A stretch of 64,000 nucleotides of DNA from Ardenticatenaceae bacterium (GCA_020634395.1 JACKBU010000001.1:248001-312000), one strand, 5' to 3'; positions 8,635-18,075 are shown, counted from the stretch's first letter. Notes: generated from the letters alone by a model not told the origin. Made by a program: numbers and translations.

Positions 8635-9177
8635 ATGGATCACATTGAAGAATCAACAGAAATCCGGGGTGTATTTACTGTGCACCTGCACCCCTTTGCC
8701 GACGAACGCGGCCGTTTCATGGAAACATTTCGAAAGGATTGGTTTCCCCAGCGCAACTGGGATATTCTGCAAATGAACCGTTCCGATTCACGAACTGGTG
8801 TACTGCGCGGCCTGCACTATCATCACCATCAGGTCGACTACTGGGTTGTAGCCAGGGGCATGATTCGCGCCGGTATGGTAGATTTACGGCCGTCTTCGCC
8901 CACCTACCTGCACACCCAGACCATCGAAATGGGCGAATTGAACGAACTGGGCCTGTTCATCCCGATTGGCGTTGCGCACGGCTTTGTCGCCCTCAGCGAT
9001 GCAACGCTGACCTACGTTGTCGATAACTATTACGACAACGGCCGTGATGAAAACGGCGTCGCCTGGGATGATCCTGACCTGGGTCTGGACTGGGGCATCA
9101 CCAACCCTATCCTCTCGCGCCGCGACGCCAACAACGCCCGGTTCAGGGACATTCCGCCCGAGAACCGGCCGCGGTGA
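8635..9177 (+). CDS. RmlC-like dTDP-4-dehydrorhamnose 3,5-epimerase family protein
   Basis: A cupin-fold sugar-nucleotide epimerase of 180 residues. Family signatures include FADERGRFMETFRKDWF, QMNRSDSRTGVLRGLHYH, the substrate-contacting VARGMIRAGMVDLR and IPIGVAHGFVAL. RmlC makes dTDP-L-rhamnose precursors for cell-surface polysaccharides. No rmlA, rmlB or rmlD is adjacent, so the exact substrate is uncertain. The ATG at 8635 has AAAGGA about 6 nt upstream; the longer reading to 8566 overlaps proline dehydrogenase. The glycosidase and glycosyltransferase that follow suggest a surface-glycan context. Confidence 0.88.
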   Translation: MDHIEESTEIRGVFTVHLHPFADERGRFMETFRKDWFPQRNWDILQMNRSDSRTGVLRGLHYHHHQVDYWVVARGMIRAGMVDLRPSSPTYLHTQTIEMGELNELGLFIPIGVAHGFVALSDATLTYVVDNYYDNGRDENGVAWDDPDLGLDWGITNPILSRRDANNARFRDIPPENRPR

Positions 9178-9211
9178 AACGGCCGTTAGTCCCTTTAACC
9201 ACTCATTCCGT

Positions 9212-10597
9212 ATGCCAGAAAAAAACAAACCTTCTTTCAGACCTCGCTTTCGGCCACAAGATAGTTTACTGGGCGCTTTGCTGGTCGGCCTGACCAGCCT
9301 GTTGGTCTATGCGTTCTGGCGCATTCAGCGTTATACGCGCCGCCTCTTTCGCCAACCCCCCTTCATCGACAACTACATTTTGATCAACGTCACCACCGAG
9401 GAGGCCATACGAGCACATGGCTACGAGATCGCGGTCAACAACCTGCGAGGCGGCATCGAAACACGCCACCTCTCCGACGGTACGGAAAAACTGGTGCTCT
9501 GCGCCGGTCGGCGCAACTTCCGCGAGCCGTGGGCGCGCGATTTTGGATTTGCCAGCTACGGCCTGCTGGCTATCGAAGAATACCAGGTCGTGCGCGAGTG
9601 CCTGGAACTCTTCCTACACTTTCAGCAAATCTCCGGCCAGTTCCCGGTGAAGATCCACTCCACTTCCGTCGCCGACCGATATATCCACTCGCTCTTTCGG
9701 CGGGAGCAACCCATTTACAAACCCTTACGCCCCAAGTATGTTACCGCCCACAACACCATCTCCCTGGACGGCAACTGCTTGCTGGTTATTGCCGTGCTGC
9801 GCTACGCCCGCCAGACCGGGGACGATGACTTTGTCCGCTCGCACTGGACTTCCCTGCGCAAAGCGTTGGATTGGCTAGACGATCACGTCAATGCAGAAGA
9901 CGGCCTTTTACAGCAGGCTGCCTTCACCGATTGGGCCGACAGCGTAGGGCGCACTGGCCGGGTGTTGTATACCAACGTGCTCTACTGGAAAGCCCTGCAA
10001 GAAATGTCGTCGTTTGCCGAGCAAAACAACCTGCCTGCGGATATGAGATGCTGCACCGATCGCGCCGAGAGAGTGCGGCAGTCTATCCTAAATCAGTTCT
10101 GGCGGCCGGATCTGGGGTATTTTGTCACCAGCGAGCAGTACGATATGCTCAGCAGCAGCGGCAACCTGTTGTCCATTGTCTGGGATCTGGCGACGACAGA
10201 ACAGTCTCACAGCATTTTGGACAAGATGCACGAGTTTGGCATGGCGGACCCGGTACCAACCAAAGTCACCCATCAGGAGTATCCGGAAAAACTGATTGCT
10301 TTTGAGAACCGCTTTGCCGGTATTCCGGAATACCATACGCACGCCGCCTGGTTATGGCTGGGGGCCTGGCACGTGGTCGCTCTGGCCCGTATGGGGCGAA
10401 TGGAGGAGGCGGAAACACTTATTCTCCGTATCGCCCGCCTTATCGTTCGGGATGGTGTCGTGCACGAAGTATACGGCCGTGAAGGCCATTACCTCTCCAC
10501 CTTCTGGTATACATCCGAAGCACCTCTTACCTGGAACGCCGGGATGCTTGTCTTTGCCTACAATGAAGTGGAAAATATCCGCAGGGAGATATCATAA
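9212..10597 (+). CDS. Six-hairpin (alpha/alpha)6 glycosidase, amylo-1,6-glucosidase-like
   Basis: A 461-residue protein with a predicted N-terminal membrane segment (SLLGALLVGLTSLLVYAFW) and a C-terminal catalytic-type domain. Motifs such as NFREPWARDFGFASYGLL, HNTISLDGNCLLVIAVLRY and FTDWADSVGRTGRVLYTNVL resemble glycogen-debranching and GH63/GH15-like six-hairpin glycosidases. The acidic residues in FTDWAD and the His/Glu-rich VPTKVTHQEYPE may be catalytic, but this is inferred. It follows the RmlC-like gene by 34 nt and overlaps the next glycosyltransferase by 1 nt. The reading extends upstream to 9017 inside the epimerase gene; MPEKNKP at 9212 is the sensible start. Confidence 0.65.
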   Translation: MPEKNKPSFRPRFRPQDSLLGALLVGLTSLLVYAFWRIQRYTRRLFRQPPFIDNYILINVTTEEAIRAHGYEIAVNNLRGGIETRHLSDGTEKLVLCAGRRNFREPWARDFGFASYGLLAIEEYQVVRECLELFLHFQQISGQFPVKIHSTSVADRYIHSLFRREQPIYKPLRPKYVTAHNTISLDGNCLLVIAVLRYARQTGDDDFVRSHWTSLRKALDWLDDHVNAEDGLLQQAAFTDWADSVGRTGRVLYTNVLYWKALQEMSSFAEQNNLPADMRCCTDRAERVRQSILNQFWRPDLGYFVTSEQYDMLSSSGNLLSIVWDLATTEQSHSILDKMHEFGMADPVPTKVTHQEYPEKLIAFENRFAGIPEYHTHAAWLWLGAWHVVALARMGRMEEAETLILRIARLIVRDGVVHEVYGREGHYLSTFWYTSEAPLTWNAGMLVFAYNEVENIRREIS

Positions 10598-11886
10598 TGG
10601 CTAATAAGAAACTGCATATTGCGCATTTTACCAACACCTATTTTCCGGTGATGAGCGGCGTCGTCCGCTCGATCAGCACCTTTAGAGATGCGCAGGAGAA
10701 ACTGGGCCACACGGTTTTTGTCTTTGGGCAGGATGCGCCAAACCACGAAGACTCGGAGCCGTTTGTCTTTCGTTATCCCTCGCTTAACATTCCTATCCGC
10801 AATTACCCGGCGACTATCCCCGTTTCGGCTCACATTGATTGGGTGCTGCCCATTCTAAAACTGGACGTTATCCACGCTCACCATCCCTCGCCGATGGGCA
10901 CGGCAGCCAGCGATAAAGCAGAAAAACTGGGTGTTCCTCTGGTGTTCACCCATCACACGCGCTACCAGGAATACGCCAACTCGATGGGCCTGCCGGAGGA
11001 CATGGTGCGGGAGCTCATCGAGCGCCAGTTGGCGGATTATATGGAAAAGTGCCAGCACATCATCGCCCCCAGCTCCAGCATCAAGCAAATGATCGAAGAA
11101 ACGTACGGCATCCGCGAACGGGTCACCGTGATTCCTACGGGCATTGACCTGACGCCCTACCAGAAGGCAGACGGCCGTCCCGTGCGCCAAAAATACGGTT
11201 GGGGATCTGACCAAAAAGTCGTCATCTCTATCGGCCGTCTGGCGCCGGAGAAAAACTTCACCACCCTCATTGAAGCAATGGCCATCGTTATGCAAAAGCA
11301 CAAGAACGTGCGCCTGGCCCTTATTGGCGATGGGCCGGATAAATCTTCTTTAGAGAAGTTAGCCCGCAAACTGAACATTGCCGATAAGGTTGATTTTATC
11401 GGCCTCATTCCCTTTGACGAAGTACCCGCCCACCTGAAGGCGGCCGACTTTTTTAGCTTTGCCTCCGTTACAGAGACACAGGGTTTGGTTACCATGGAGG
11501 CTATGGCTGCTGATTTGGCGGTCGTGGCCGTGGATGCCAGCGGCACGTCGGACATCGTAGAACACGAAAAAGATGGCCTGCTGACGGCGAACACCAGCCA
11601 GGATCTGGCCGACGGGCTTGAACGCATCCTGCGGGATGAAGCGCTGGCGCAGCGCCTGCGCGACGGCGCCAAAGAAAAAGCCCAGACCTTCGAGACCATT
11701 CACGTTACCAAAAAGATGATCGAAGTTTATCGACAAGCGATTGCCGACAAAAAGGCCGGCGTTTACATCGAAGCCGACAAGCGCAAGCCGATTTTTACCG
11801 TGGCCTGGAATCGTTTGGTGGACAAAGCAGAAAAGTGGACGACCCGCCTTAACACTGGCACAGGACCGTTAACACGCACCAACTGA
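10597..11886 (+). CDS. GT4 glycosyltransferase, diacylglycerol glucosyltransferase-like
   Basis: A 429-residue GT-B enzyme. It begins IAHFTNTYFPVMSGVVRSIS, typical of GT4 lipid glucosyltransferases. The donor-binding half carries SIGRLAPEKNFTTLIEA, LIGDGPDKSSLEKLA and ASVTETQGLVTMEAMAA with the E-x7-E motif. Its probable role is transferring a sugar from a nucleotide sugar to a membrane lipid or glycan; donor and acceptor cannot be read from sequence. It starts on an overlap with the glycosidase stop (TAATG) and has GGGAG upstream, so the two are co-translated. Confidence 0.9.
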   Translation: MANKKLHIAHFTNTYFPVMSGVVRSISTFRDAQEKLGHTVFVFGQDAPNHEDSEPFVFRYPSLNIPIRNYPATIPVSAHIDWVLPILKLDVIHAHHPSPMGTAASDKAEKLGVPLVFTHHTRYQEYANSMGLPEDMVRELIERQLADYMEKCQHIIAPSSSIKQMIEETYGIRERVTVIPTGIDLTPYQKADGRPVRQKYGWGSDQKVVISIGRLAPEKNFTTLIEAMAIVMQKHKNVRLALIGDGPDKSSLEKLARKLNIADKVDFIGLIPFDEVPAHLKAADFFSFASVTETQGLVTMEAMAADLAVVAVDASGTSDIVEHEKDGLLTANTSQDLADGLERILRDEALAQRLRDGAKEKAQTFETIHVTKKMIEVYRQAIADKKAGVYIEADKRKPIFTVAWNRLVDKAEKWTTRLNTGTGPLTRTN

Positions 11887-11930
11887 AGAAAAGTAATGGT
11901 TTAGGGAATCAGTCGCAAGCGGCGGGGCGG

Positions 11931-12329
11931 TTAACCAGACAGTAGAAGGGCCAGTTTTTGCCACAAGGGTGGCCCGAGGATGAGCAGCCCCACCAATACA
12001 GCGCCACAAGCGCCCACCAGCACGGCCGCTGCAGCCACGTCTTTGGCAATTTTGGCCAGGGGATGGTAATCTGGCGCGGCCACATCCACCAGTGCTTCCA
12101 GGGCGGTATTCATGAATTCGGCCATCCACACGGCCGTTACCGTTAAAACGATAATCGCCCACTCCTGCCGGGAAATTCGCAGCCAGAAAGCAAGCGCAAA
12201 CACCGCAATACTCACCAGAGCGTGAATCCAGGCATTGTGCTGCGTTCTGAGGACATACCACCAGCCGGCAAAGGCGTAATGGAAACTTTTTACCCGGCTG
12301 TAAAGTTCGCTGCGGCGTGGTCGGGACAT
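11931..12329 (-). CDS. dgkA: Diacylglycerol/undecaprenol kinase DgkA family
   Basis: A 132-residue integral membrane kinase with three predicted helices and the family signature EFMNTALEALVD followed by AKIAKDVAAAAVLV. In Gram-positive-type bacteria this family phosphorylates undecaprenol; in proteobacteria it recycles diacylglycerol. The ATG at 12329 comes one nucleotide after the ybeY stop, so the two are coupled. The longer reading to 12452 overlaps ybeY and is not supported. The order pgpH-ybeY-dgkA is conserved in many bacteria. Confidence 0.95.
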   Translation of the reverse strand: MSRPRRSELYSRVKSFHYAFAGWWYVLRTQHNAWIHALVSIAVFALAFWLRISRQEWAIIVLTVTAVWMAEFMNTALEALVDVAAPDYHPLAKIAKDVAAAAVLVGACGAVLVGLLILGPPLWQKLALLLSG

Positions 12330-12330
12330 A

Positions 12331-12822
12331 TCAGGCTTCGGTGGGTGTAACGTGTTGCAGATTGAGCGTGGTGAGCACGGCCGTTTGCGCCTGCCACATC
12401 GCTTCCTTTTCGGCCGGTTCGTCGTGGTCGTAACCCAACAGGTGCAGTACACCGTGGATGGTCAGAAGTTGCAGCTCACCGGCCAGGTCGTGCCCGGCCT
12501 GCGCCGCCTGGCGTGCAGCGTAAGGCACGGAAATAGCAATGTCACCCAGATACGGATCGGCCTCTTCCATGCCCGGCAGCGCTTCGCCCGCCGGAAAGCT
12601 AAGAACATCCGTCGGCTTATCGAAACCACGAAAATCACGGTTCATCTGCTGAATCTGCTCATCGTCGGTAAGCAAAATGGACAATTCCAGCGGCGGCGAC
12701 TGCTTTTCGTGGGCCAGGGTGGCGCGAACGGCCGTTTCCAACAGCGCTTCCACCTCTTGCGGCCCCTCTGGGACACTCTCCAAAGCCGCTTCCACCACCA
12801 CGTCGATCACAAAGTCGGCCAT
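12331..12822 (-). CDS. ybeY: Endoribonuclease/rRNA maturation factor YbeY
   Basis: YbeY takes part in 16S rRNA 3'-end maturation and ribosome quality control. The 163-residue protein contains the zinc-binding HGVLHLLGYDH motif (H-x3-H-x5-H) and the preceding strands FDKPTDVLSFPAGE and YLGDIAIS typical of the family. GAGGTAGG precedes the ATG. It lies between pgpH and dgkA in the same direction, with 10 nt to pgpH. Confidence 0.96.
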   Translation of the reverse strand: MADFVIDVVVEAALESVPEGPQEVEALLETAVRATLAHEKQSPPLELSILLTDDEQIQQMNRDFRGFDKPTDVLSFPAGEALPGMEEADPYLGDIAISVPYAARQAAQAGHDLAGELQLLTIHGVLHLLGYDHDEPAEKEAMWQAQTAVLTTLNLQHVTPTEA

Positions 12823-12832
12823 TTCCTACCTC

Positions 12833-15013
12833 TCACTCACGGCTTTTTGTCAGCACTGCATCACTTACACTCTCCGGCGGCAGCGGCAGCGAGCGGGACG
12901 CTGACGATTCGGGCAACTGCGCCAACGTCTCGCCCTCCTCCATCTCCTCGTCGCCCGGATAGCGTACTCGCACATGGAAGCGCCCCTTCAAGGTCTCGAT
13001 AAACGATTCGCGCATCATCTGGATGTCGCCTAAAGTCAGCCCGGAATTATTCAACTGGCCCTCGCGCAAATCGTCCTGGATGATGGTCGTCACCAGCTTT
13101 TCGATGGCTTTTTCCGTGTTGGGACGCAATGCCGTGGATGTGGCTTCGATGGCGTCGGCCAGCATCACGATCCCGGCCTCGCGGGACTGCGGCCGCGGAC
13201 CCGTGTAGCGGAAGCGGGCCTCTTCCACCTGCTCGGCGTCACCACCGGTTTGCTCCACAGCCTTCAGATAAAACCCTTTCACCAGGCGACGGCCGTGATG
13301 CTCGGCAATAAAATCGCGGATGCGATCGGGCAACTTATAGCGGCGCGCCAACTCCAACCCATCCGCCACATGGCTGATGATGATCTCTGCGCTGCGATAC
13401 GGATCAATCATGTCATGGGGATTGTGCCCTTCCTGATTTTCCGTAAAGTAAGACGGATTATTCATCTTGCCGATGTCGTGATAGAACGCGCCCACGCGCA
13501 CCAGCGTACTTTGGGCTTTGATGCGGTCGGCGGCTTGCTCGGCCAGATTAGCGACCATGATGCTGTGATGGTACGTGCCCGGCGCCCGGCGCAGCAGTTC
13601 CTGCAAGAGAGGATGGTCCAGCCGCGACAACTCTTGCAGCTGCAAGGTGGTGGTCATCTTGAACACGCTGCCCATCACAAAAAAGCCCACCAATGTCAGC
13701 GCCGCAGACAGCACGCCGTTGGCCAGCCCATACAGCAGAAGCTGCAGCAGTTCCAACGTGCCCAGATCCTGCGTCAATCGAAAGGCCACGATGACCGTGA
13801 CATAACCAACGGCCGCAACCACGCCGGCCCGGAAAAAGGCATTAATCCGCTGCGCGTCCCGCAGGGTCAGGGCCGCCAGCAGGCCGCCGGCTGCGTAATA
13901 AATGGTCAGTTCCAGCGAGTTAGCCACAGTGAAGCCCAGGAGCCCGGCCATGACGGCCGTTACCAACACCGACAAATACACGTCATAAATCACCGTCAGC
14001 AACATGGCCAGCGCTGCCAGTGGATACCAATACAAAATATACGACTGCCCGGCGGGCAGCAGTTTGGCAATCAGGGCAAACAACCACAGCAGGCTGCCCA
14101 AAGCCGCCAGATAACGCAGATTTTGCCGGATAATTGGCTCGAACTGCTGCCAGTACAGCGAAATCATCACCATTGCCAGCAGCGACGAGAGGAAGACACT
14201 GATGATGGAACGCCAGTTGGTTTTCACCTGCATCAGGCCCAGTTCGGTCAACAGTTCTACATCAGCCGCATCGACAAGTTCCCCGGCCTGCAAAATAACC
14301 TGCCCCTTGTAAACCGTCTTGACAATGGGTTCGACGGCCGCAGCTGCCTCTTCACGACGGATCTGCGTCGCTGCCTCATCCAGGAAAACATTGGGAACGA
14401 TAAACTGGGGAGCCAGGCCCGTCACCACATCTTCCTGGGCGCGAGTCAGGTTCAGGCTGGCCTGGAGCCTGGCGGCCCGCTGCGCGTCGCGTAGCTGGCT
14501 CTCTTTAATGTCCTGGCGCATCACAGTATCGATGATGTCCAGCACTTCCTGCTCGGCGACAGCATATTCGGCGTCATTCATGGAAAGCAAATCCGCCGCG
14601 ACCTGTTCGTCGATGTTGACAGTTTGAATGGCCTGAAGATACTGGATTTTGCGTGCCTGGTTGGCCTGGTTATCGGCGCGAACGGTGTCGATGTAGTTGA
14701 AGGTCTGCATGGCCAGGTTGAGCTGGGTGCGGCCGATGTTTAAGTCGAGGGAGGTGTATTGGTCGGGGACGGCCTTGGCGGCGTCTTGTCGGGCCTGCTC
14801 GGTGAGGATGTTGCTGGTGTAGGTATGGGTGAAGGGTGCAACAATATCGGCCGTTGCCGGTTCGCCAACTGTTACCGAAACGTCGGTGGTGCGAAAGAGG
14901 GTGAAAGCGAGGATCAGCGTTAACCCCAGGGCTACGACGAGGGTGTACACCCAGAGGATAGACCAGCGAAAAGCCTGTCGCCCTCGCTGCCAAAGATCCA
15001 TATCTAATTGCAT
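12833..15013 (-). CDS. PgpH-type 7TM-HD c-di-AMP phosphodiesterase
   Basis: A 726-residue membrane protein: one N-terminal TM segment, a large extracytoplasmic 7TMR-HDED domain (about 60-280), a block of seven TM helices (about 285-470) and a cytoplasmic HD domain. The HD domain has H-H-S-I-M, GAFYHDIGKM, EIIISHVADG and FIAEHHG. In Listeria this architecture hydrolyses c-di-AMP; the same activity here is inferred from family. It heads the pgpH-ybeY-dgkA operon. No clear Shine-Dalgarno is seen; an ATG four codons in is an alternative. Confidence 0.93.
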   Translation of the reverse strand: MQLDMDLWQRGRQAFRWSILWVYTLVVALGLTLILAFTLFRTTDVSVTVGEPATADIVAPFTHTYTSNILTEQARQDAAKAVPDQYTSLDLNIGRTQLNLAMQTFNYIDTVRADNQANQARKIQYLQAIQTVNIDEQVAADLLSMNDAEYAVAEQEVLDIIDTVMRQDIKESQLRDAQRAARLQASLNLTRAQEDVVTGLAPQFIVPNVFLDEAATQIRREEAAAAVEPIVKTVYKGQVILQAGELVDAADVELLTELGLMQVKTNWRSIISVFLSSLLAMVMISLYWQQFEPIIRQNLRYLAALGSLLWLFALIAKLLPAGQSYILYWYPLAALAMLLTVIYDVYLSVLVTAVMAGLLGFTVANSLELTIYYAAGGLLAALTLRDAQRINAFFRAGVVAAVGYVTVIVAFRLTQDLGTLELLQLLLYGLANGVLSAALTLVGFFVMGSVFKMTTTLQLQELSRLDHPLLQELLRRAPGTYHHSIMVANLAEQAADRIKAQSTLVRVGAFYHDIGKMNNPSYFTENQEGHNPHDMIDPYRSAEIIISHVADGLELARRYKLPDRIRDFIAEHHGRRLVKGFYLKAVEQTGGDAEQVEEARFRYTGPRPQSREAGIVMLADAIEATSTALRPNTEKAIEKLVTTIIQDDLREGQLNNSGLTLGDIQMMRESFIETLKGRFHVRVRYPGDEEMEEGETLAQLPESSASRSLPLPPESVSDAVLTKSRE

Positions 15014-15039
15014 GGGCTTGGGTAAGAAATCCTTGCCAG

Positions 15040-15486
15040 TCAGGCTGTGAGCAGTTCGCGCACAACTTCATTGACCATACGGCCGTCTGCCTGGCCCTTT
15101 AACTGTGGCATGAGTTTGCCCATCACCTGTCCCATCCCTTTGATGTCGGTGACGCCCAAATCGGCGATGACCTGCACGGCCAAAGCCTTTATTTCTTCCC
15201 GGCTCATTTGCTGGGGTAAATACGTTTCGATAATGGCCAGTTCGGCCTGTTCCTGTTCCACCAGATCGCTGCGCCCGGCTTTTTCGTAATCGGCAATGCT
15301 TTCACGCCGCTGCTTGGCCTGTTTGGTCAGCACGTTCACAACGCCCGCCTCATCCAGCGTCGTCTGGTCGTCAACTTCTGCCTGTTTTACGGCGGCCAAC
15401 AACATTCGCAAAACATCCCGTGTGGCAGTGTCACCTTGTTTCATGGCTGTGGCCATGTCTGATCGCAATTGTTCTTTTAATGCCAT
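15040..15486 (-). CDS. yqeY: GatB/YqeY domain protein
   Basis: A 148-residue protein of the YqeY family, related to the tRNA-binding C-terminal domain of GatB. Family features are MALKEQLRSDMATAMKQGD, RDVLRMLLAAVKQAEVD, RRESIADYEKAGR, ETYLPQQMS and KGMGQVMGKLMPQLKGQADG. Its exact role is not settled in the literature I know. The ATG at 15486 follows GGAGGAA with 7 nt spacing; the longer reading to 15567 has no family support. It is upstream of pgpH in the same direction with 26 nt between them. Confidence 0.94.
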   Translation of the reverse strand: MALKEQLRSDMATAMKQGDTATRDVLRMLLAAVKQAEVDDQTTLDEAGVVNVLTKQAKQRRESIADYEKAGRSDLVEQEQAELAIIETYLPQQMSREEIKALAVQVIADLGVTDIKGMGQVMGKLMPQLKGQADGRMVNEVVRELLTA

Positions 15487-15596
15487 GTGCGTTCCTCCGA
15501 AAATTGATTGTAACACTGGCAAATGCACGGTTGCAAGTGGGGGAGCGAGGGTATGTGGATGCCGCAAACCGGGCGCATTACCGGCTGGCGGGCTTT

Positions 15597-16334
15597 TTAG
15601 CTGGATACGGCCGTCTCGGCGAACTCCAAAATGGTATACAGACTCAGGTTGCCCTCACGGCCGTCGGCGCGAAATTGGTCAGCAACGCGCAAACCGGAAG
15701 CAGCGGCCAGCCGGGCGATCTCGTTTTCGTCTATCAAGCGTACGTAACGCAGGCCAAATTCCTCCCGCTGCCAGGTGAGCAGATAATCATTCGGCTCTAC
15801 GTCCTGCTCGCTCAAGCCAACGATAGACCAGTCGGTAATTTTGCGCTGCTGGCGTTCGCTGCCCAAAAACTGCCAGGTCGAAATGAAAATGCGGCCGCCG
15901 GGCATCAGCGCGTGGGCCATTTCATCCACCAGATTTTGGCGGTTGGCAGTGCCTGGTATGTGCTGCAACGTAGCCAGGCAGGTGATGGCCTGGTATTGGC
16001 CCAGGCCGTATAACGAACCGGGGCGGCTGATGTCACGCTGGTGAAAATCTCCCATGGTGATGGCTTCGGCGCGGGCCAGCAGCTCGGCGCTGAAGTCTAC
16101 GCCTGTGTACCACCGGATAGCCCGCCTCGCCTGGAGGAATCGCCCCAAACGGCCGTCGCCGCAGCCCACGTCCAGTAAATAATCACAGGGTTGGGGCAGT
16201 TCTTCCAGCAGTCGATGAAAGCCCGGCTGCGGGCGCACCCGGCTGTCGGCAAAGGGTCCGGCAAGGTCGTTGTAAAAGTTCTGGTTCAGAGACAGCAGTT
16301 TGCGAACGGTGTTTTCGTGCATGGTGATCATCAT
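15597..16334 (-). CDS. Class I SAM-dependent methyltransferase
   Basis: A 245-residue methyltransferase. It has motif I DVGCGDGRLG, an acidic loop VDFS, motif IV-like CLATLQHIPG and post-motif LMPGGRIFIS. The layout recalls TRM9/ABH8-type tRNA methyltransferases, but the substrate cannot be assigned. The start overlaps the stop of the small upstream gene (ATGA), indicating co-translation. An alternative ATG lies four codons downstream. Confidence 0.85.
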   Translation of the reverse strand: MMITMHENTVRKLLSLNQNFYNDLAGPFADSRVRPQPGFHRLLEELPQPCDYLLDVGCGDGRLGRFLQARRAIRWYTGVDFSAELLARAEAITMGDFHQRDISRPGSLYGLGQYQAITCLATLQHIPGTANRQNLVDEMAHALMPGGRIFISTWQFLGSERQQRKITDWSIVGLSEQDVEPNDYLLTWQREEFGLRYVRLIDENEIARLAAASGLRVADQFRADGREGNLSLYTILEFAETAVSS

Positions 16335-16546
16335 AGCTTTTCAGGTTTACGAATGTGCCGGGTATTGGTGACAAACCAAAGACGGCCGTCGGCCGTTTGC
16401 ACCCATAAGCCGGGATGTTGCAGCTGGCGGACCTGCGCCCGCTGCCACGCCTTGTCGCCAAAGGAAATTTGCACCCACTCTCCTACTTCGTACAACTCAA
16501 CAAGCCTCTCGCTCATCAGATGATTGTGCCACAAAAACGGCGGCAT
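16331..16546 (-). CDS. Small hypothetical protein coupled to methyltransferase
   Basis: A 71-residue protein, or 61 if translation starts at the internal MSERLVELYEV at 16516. The ATG at 16546 overlaps the TAA of the fructosamine kinase gene, and its own stop overlaps the methyltransferase start, so it is embedded in a tightly coupled operon. The strand-rich sequence (EWVQISF, RAQVRQL, GLWVQTADGRLWFV) suggests a small beta-barrel or SH3-like fold. No function is recognised. Confidence 0.7.
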   Translation of the reverse strand: MPPFLWHNHLMSERLVELYEVGEWVQISFGDKAWQRAQVRQLQHPGLWVQTADGRLWFVTNTRHIRKPEKL

Positions 16547-17394
16547 TAAAACCCAAACTGCTGCAGCGTCAGATCCACGGAATGGACGTAACTGCCGCCA
16601 AACAGGCGCACATGAACCAGCAGCGGGTACAAGTTGTAAAGATCGCGCCGCTCTTCAAAGAAACCGGGTTTCAGGGGACGAATCTCTCCATATCGGGCAA
16701 AAAACGGCCGTCCGAAGGTGCCAAACAGCGTCGTAAAGGCCAGTTCGATCTCCGGGTCGGCGTAGTAAATGGCCGGATCGACAAAGCCGGTGATGCGGTC
16801 GCCCACGGCCAGGACGTTGGTCGTCCAGACGTCGCCGTGAATGAGCGACGGCCGTTCCGGCTCTTCCAGCCAGTTGTCCAGATGCTCACACAAATCGGCC
16901 AGGCGGCGGAAAACGGCCGTTGGCAGCCGCCCGCTGCGCACACCTTCCTGACCCATAAACAACAGGCGCTGCTCCCGAAAGAAGGTCAGCCAGGAATCTG
17001 TCCACGGATTTGGCTGATGCAGCCCGCCAATCAGCGTGGGCATCTCCAATCCATAGGCTGCGGCCGTTACCTGATGCAGTGCCGCCAACAATTCTGCCGC
17101 GTGTTCCTGCGCTCGCGCTGTAAAATGGCTCTCACCCGGTAAATATTCCATCAGCAGCAGGCCTTGTTCCTGGTGTAAAACCGCCGGAACCGGCAGGTCG
17201 CTGTGCGCCGCCAGATAGGTTAGCATTTTGCCTTCGCGGCCCAGCCAGGACTCCGGCCGCTCGTCGACCTTGGCGACGATTTGCCGCCCGTCCGCCAGGC
17301 GCAGCCGATAAACCTGCCCGATGCAGCCGCCGCTCAACGGCGACACGTCTGTGACCGCCAGGCCCAGTGCCGCCTCAATGCGTTCCCGGTTCAT
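16546..17394 (-). CDS. Fructosamine-3-kinase/aminoglycoside phosphotransferase family protein
   Basis: A 282-residue kinase-like protein. Family marks: SGGCIGQVYRLRLADG, VAKVDE (ATP lysine), LMEYLPG, the catalytic loop LIHGDVWTTNVL and the metal-binding FVDPAIYYADPEIELA. It closely follows the FN3K/YniA pattern. The family phosphorylates protein-bound fructosamines or ribulosamines, promoting deglycation. The start overlaps the upstream lipoprotein stop by 4 nt (ATGA), so the cluster lipoprotein-kinase-small ORF-methyltransferase is one transcription unit. Confidence 0.92.
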   Translation of the reverse strand: MNRERIEAALGLAVTDVSPLSGGCIGQVYRLRLADGRQIVAKVDERPESWLGREGKMLTYLAAHSDLPVPAVLHQEQGLLLMEYLPGESHFTARAQEHAAELLAALHQVTAAAYGLEMPTLIGGLHQPNPWTDSWLTFFREQRLLFMGQEGVRSGRLPTAVFRRLADLCEHLDNWLEEPERPSLIHGDVWTTNVLAVGDRITGFVDPAIYYADPEIELAFTTLFGTFGRPFFARYGEIRPLKPGFFEERRDLYNLYPLLVHVRLFGGSYVHSVDLTLQQFGF

Positions 17395-18059
17395 TCAGCC
17401 GCCCGCACGACAACGTTATCAAAGGCCACTTGCAGGCCTGACTGGCCGAACGTCCCGCCATCCAGGGCTATGCTGCCCGAGGGAAAGATCACATCGTCAA
17501 TCTGGTGCACAAGCACATCATTGACATAAAATGACATTCTAGAGCCTTGCGCGGTGACTTTAAGGCTGTTGGGCACGTTAAAACCCTGGTTGATGGCTTC
17601 CGAGGGAGTCCAATCATCCAGGAACTGCGTCCAGGTGCCATCGGCGTTGCGGCGCTCGACCATAAAAAGGCCGTTGCCGGTGATGTCGAAGCGATAGAAT
17701 TGGTTGTTGTCCTGCATGCGCGTCAGGACGCCAAAGCTGCTTTCCGGGCTGCCGGCAATCTGCCGCGCCTCCACTTCCAGCGCAAAGTCGGTAAAGGTTT
17801 GCTCTTGCAGGGTAGAAAACTGGAGGATATTTGGCTGGCTGATGGCGATGACCAGTTCCTGGTTGATAACGGCCGTGCTGCCCGCATCGTCCCCTTCCAC
17901 AAACCAGTCCCCGGTCTCACCCGGCGTAAAAGAGTCCCAAAACAGCGCGTCTTCAGGCGCAGAGCCGGTAATGCCTGCGCTCTGCGCACCGCCGCAGGCC
18001 ACCAGCGCGAACGAGGCGAACCACAGGATCATCCCCACAATCAGACGTTTCGATTTCAC
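17391..18059 (-). CDS. Predicted lipoprotein with LamG/concanavalin-like domain, copy 1
   Basis: A 222-residue protein starting at GTG 18059 (AGGATAG upstream). It has a signal peptide ending in the lipobox LVAC. After the acylated Cys comes one beta-rich domain with ALFWDSFTPGETGDWFVE, FGVLTRMQDNNQFYRFDITG and a C-terminal VAFDNVVVRA strand. This resembles a concanavalin-like jelly roll, as in DUF1080/LamG. It may bind glycans at the cell surface; this is inferred. It is a paralogue of the next gene (18076-18738). Confidence 0.85.
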   Translation of the reverse strand: MKSKRLIVGMILWFASFALVACGGAQSAGITGSAPEDALFWDSFTPGETGDWFVEGDDAGSTAVINQELVIAISQPNILQFSTLQEQTFTDFALEVEARQIAGSPESSFGVLTRMQDNNQFYRFDITGNGLFMVERRNADGTWTQFLDDWTPSEAINQGFNVPNSLKVTAQGSRMSFYVNDVLVHQIDDVIFPSGSIALDGGTFGQSGLQVAFDNVVVRAAE

Positions 18060-18075
18060 AGTTTGCTATCCTAAC

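Noticed and set aside
9017..9211. Longer start of the six-hairpin glycosidase
   Set aside because: The extension overlaps the epimerase gene in another frame and has no domain.
13250..14494. Long antisense open frame opposite pgpH
   Set aside because: Gln/His/Arg-rich shadow; pgpH motifs are on the other strand.
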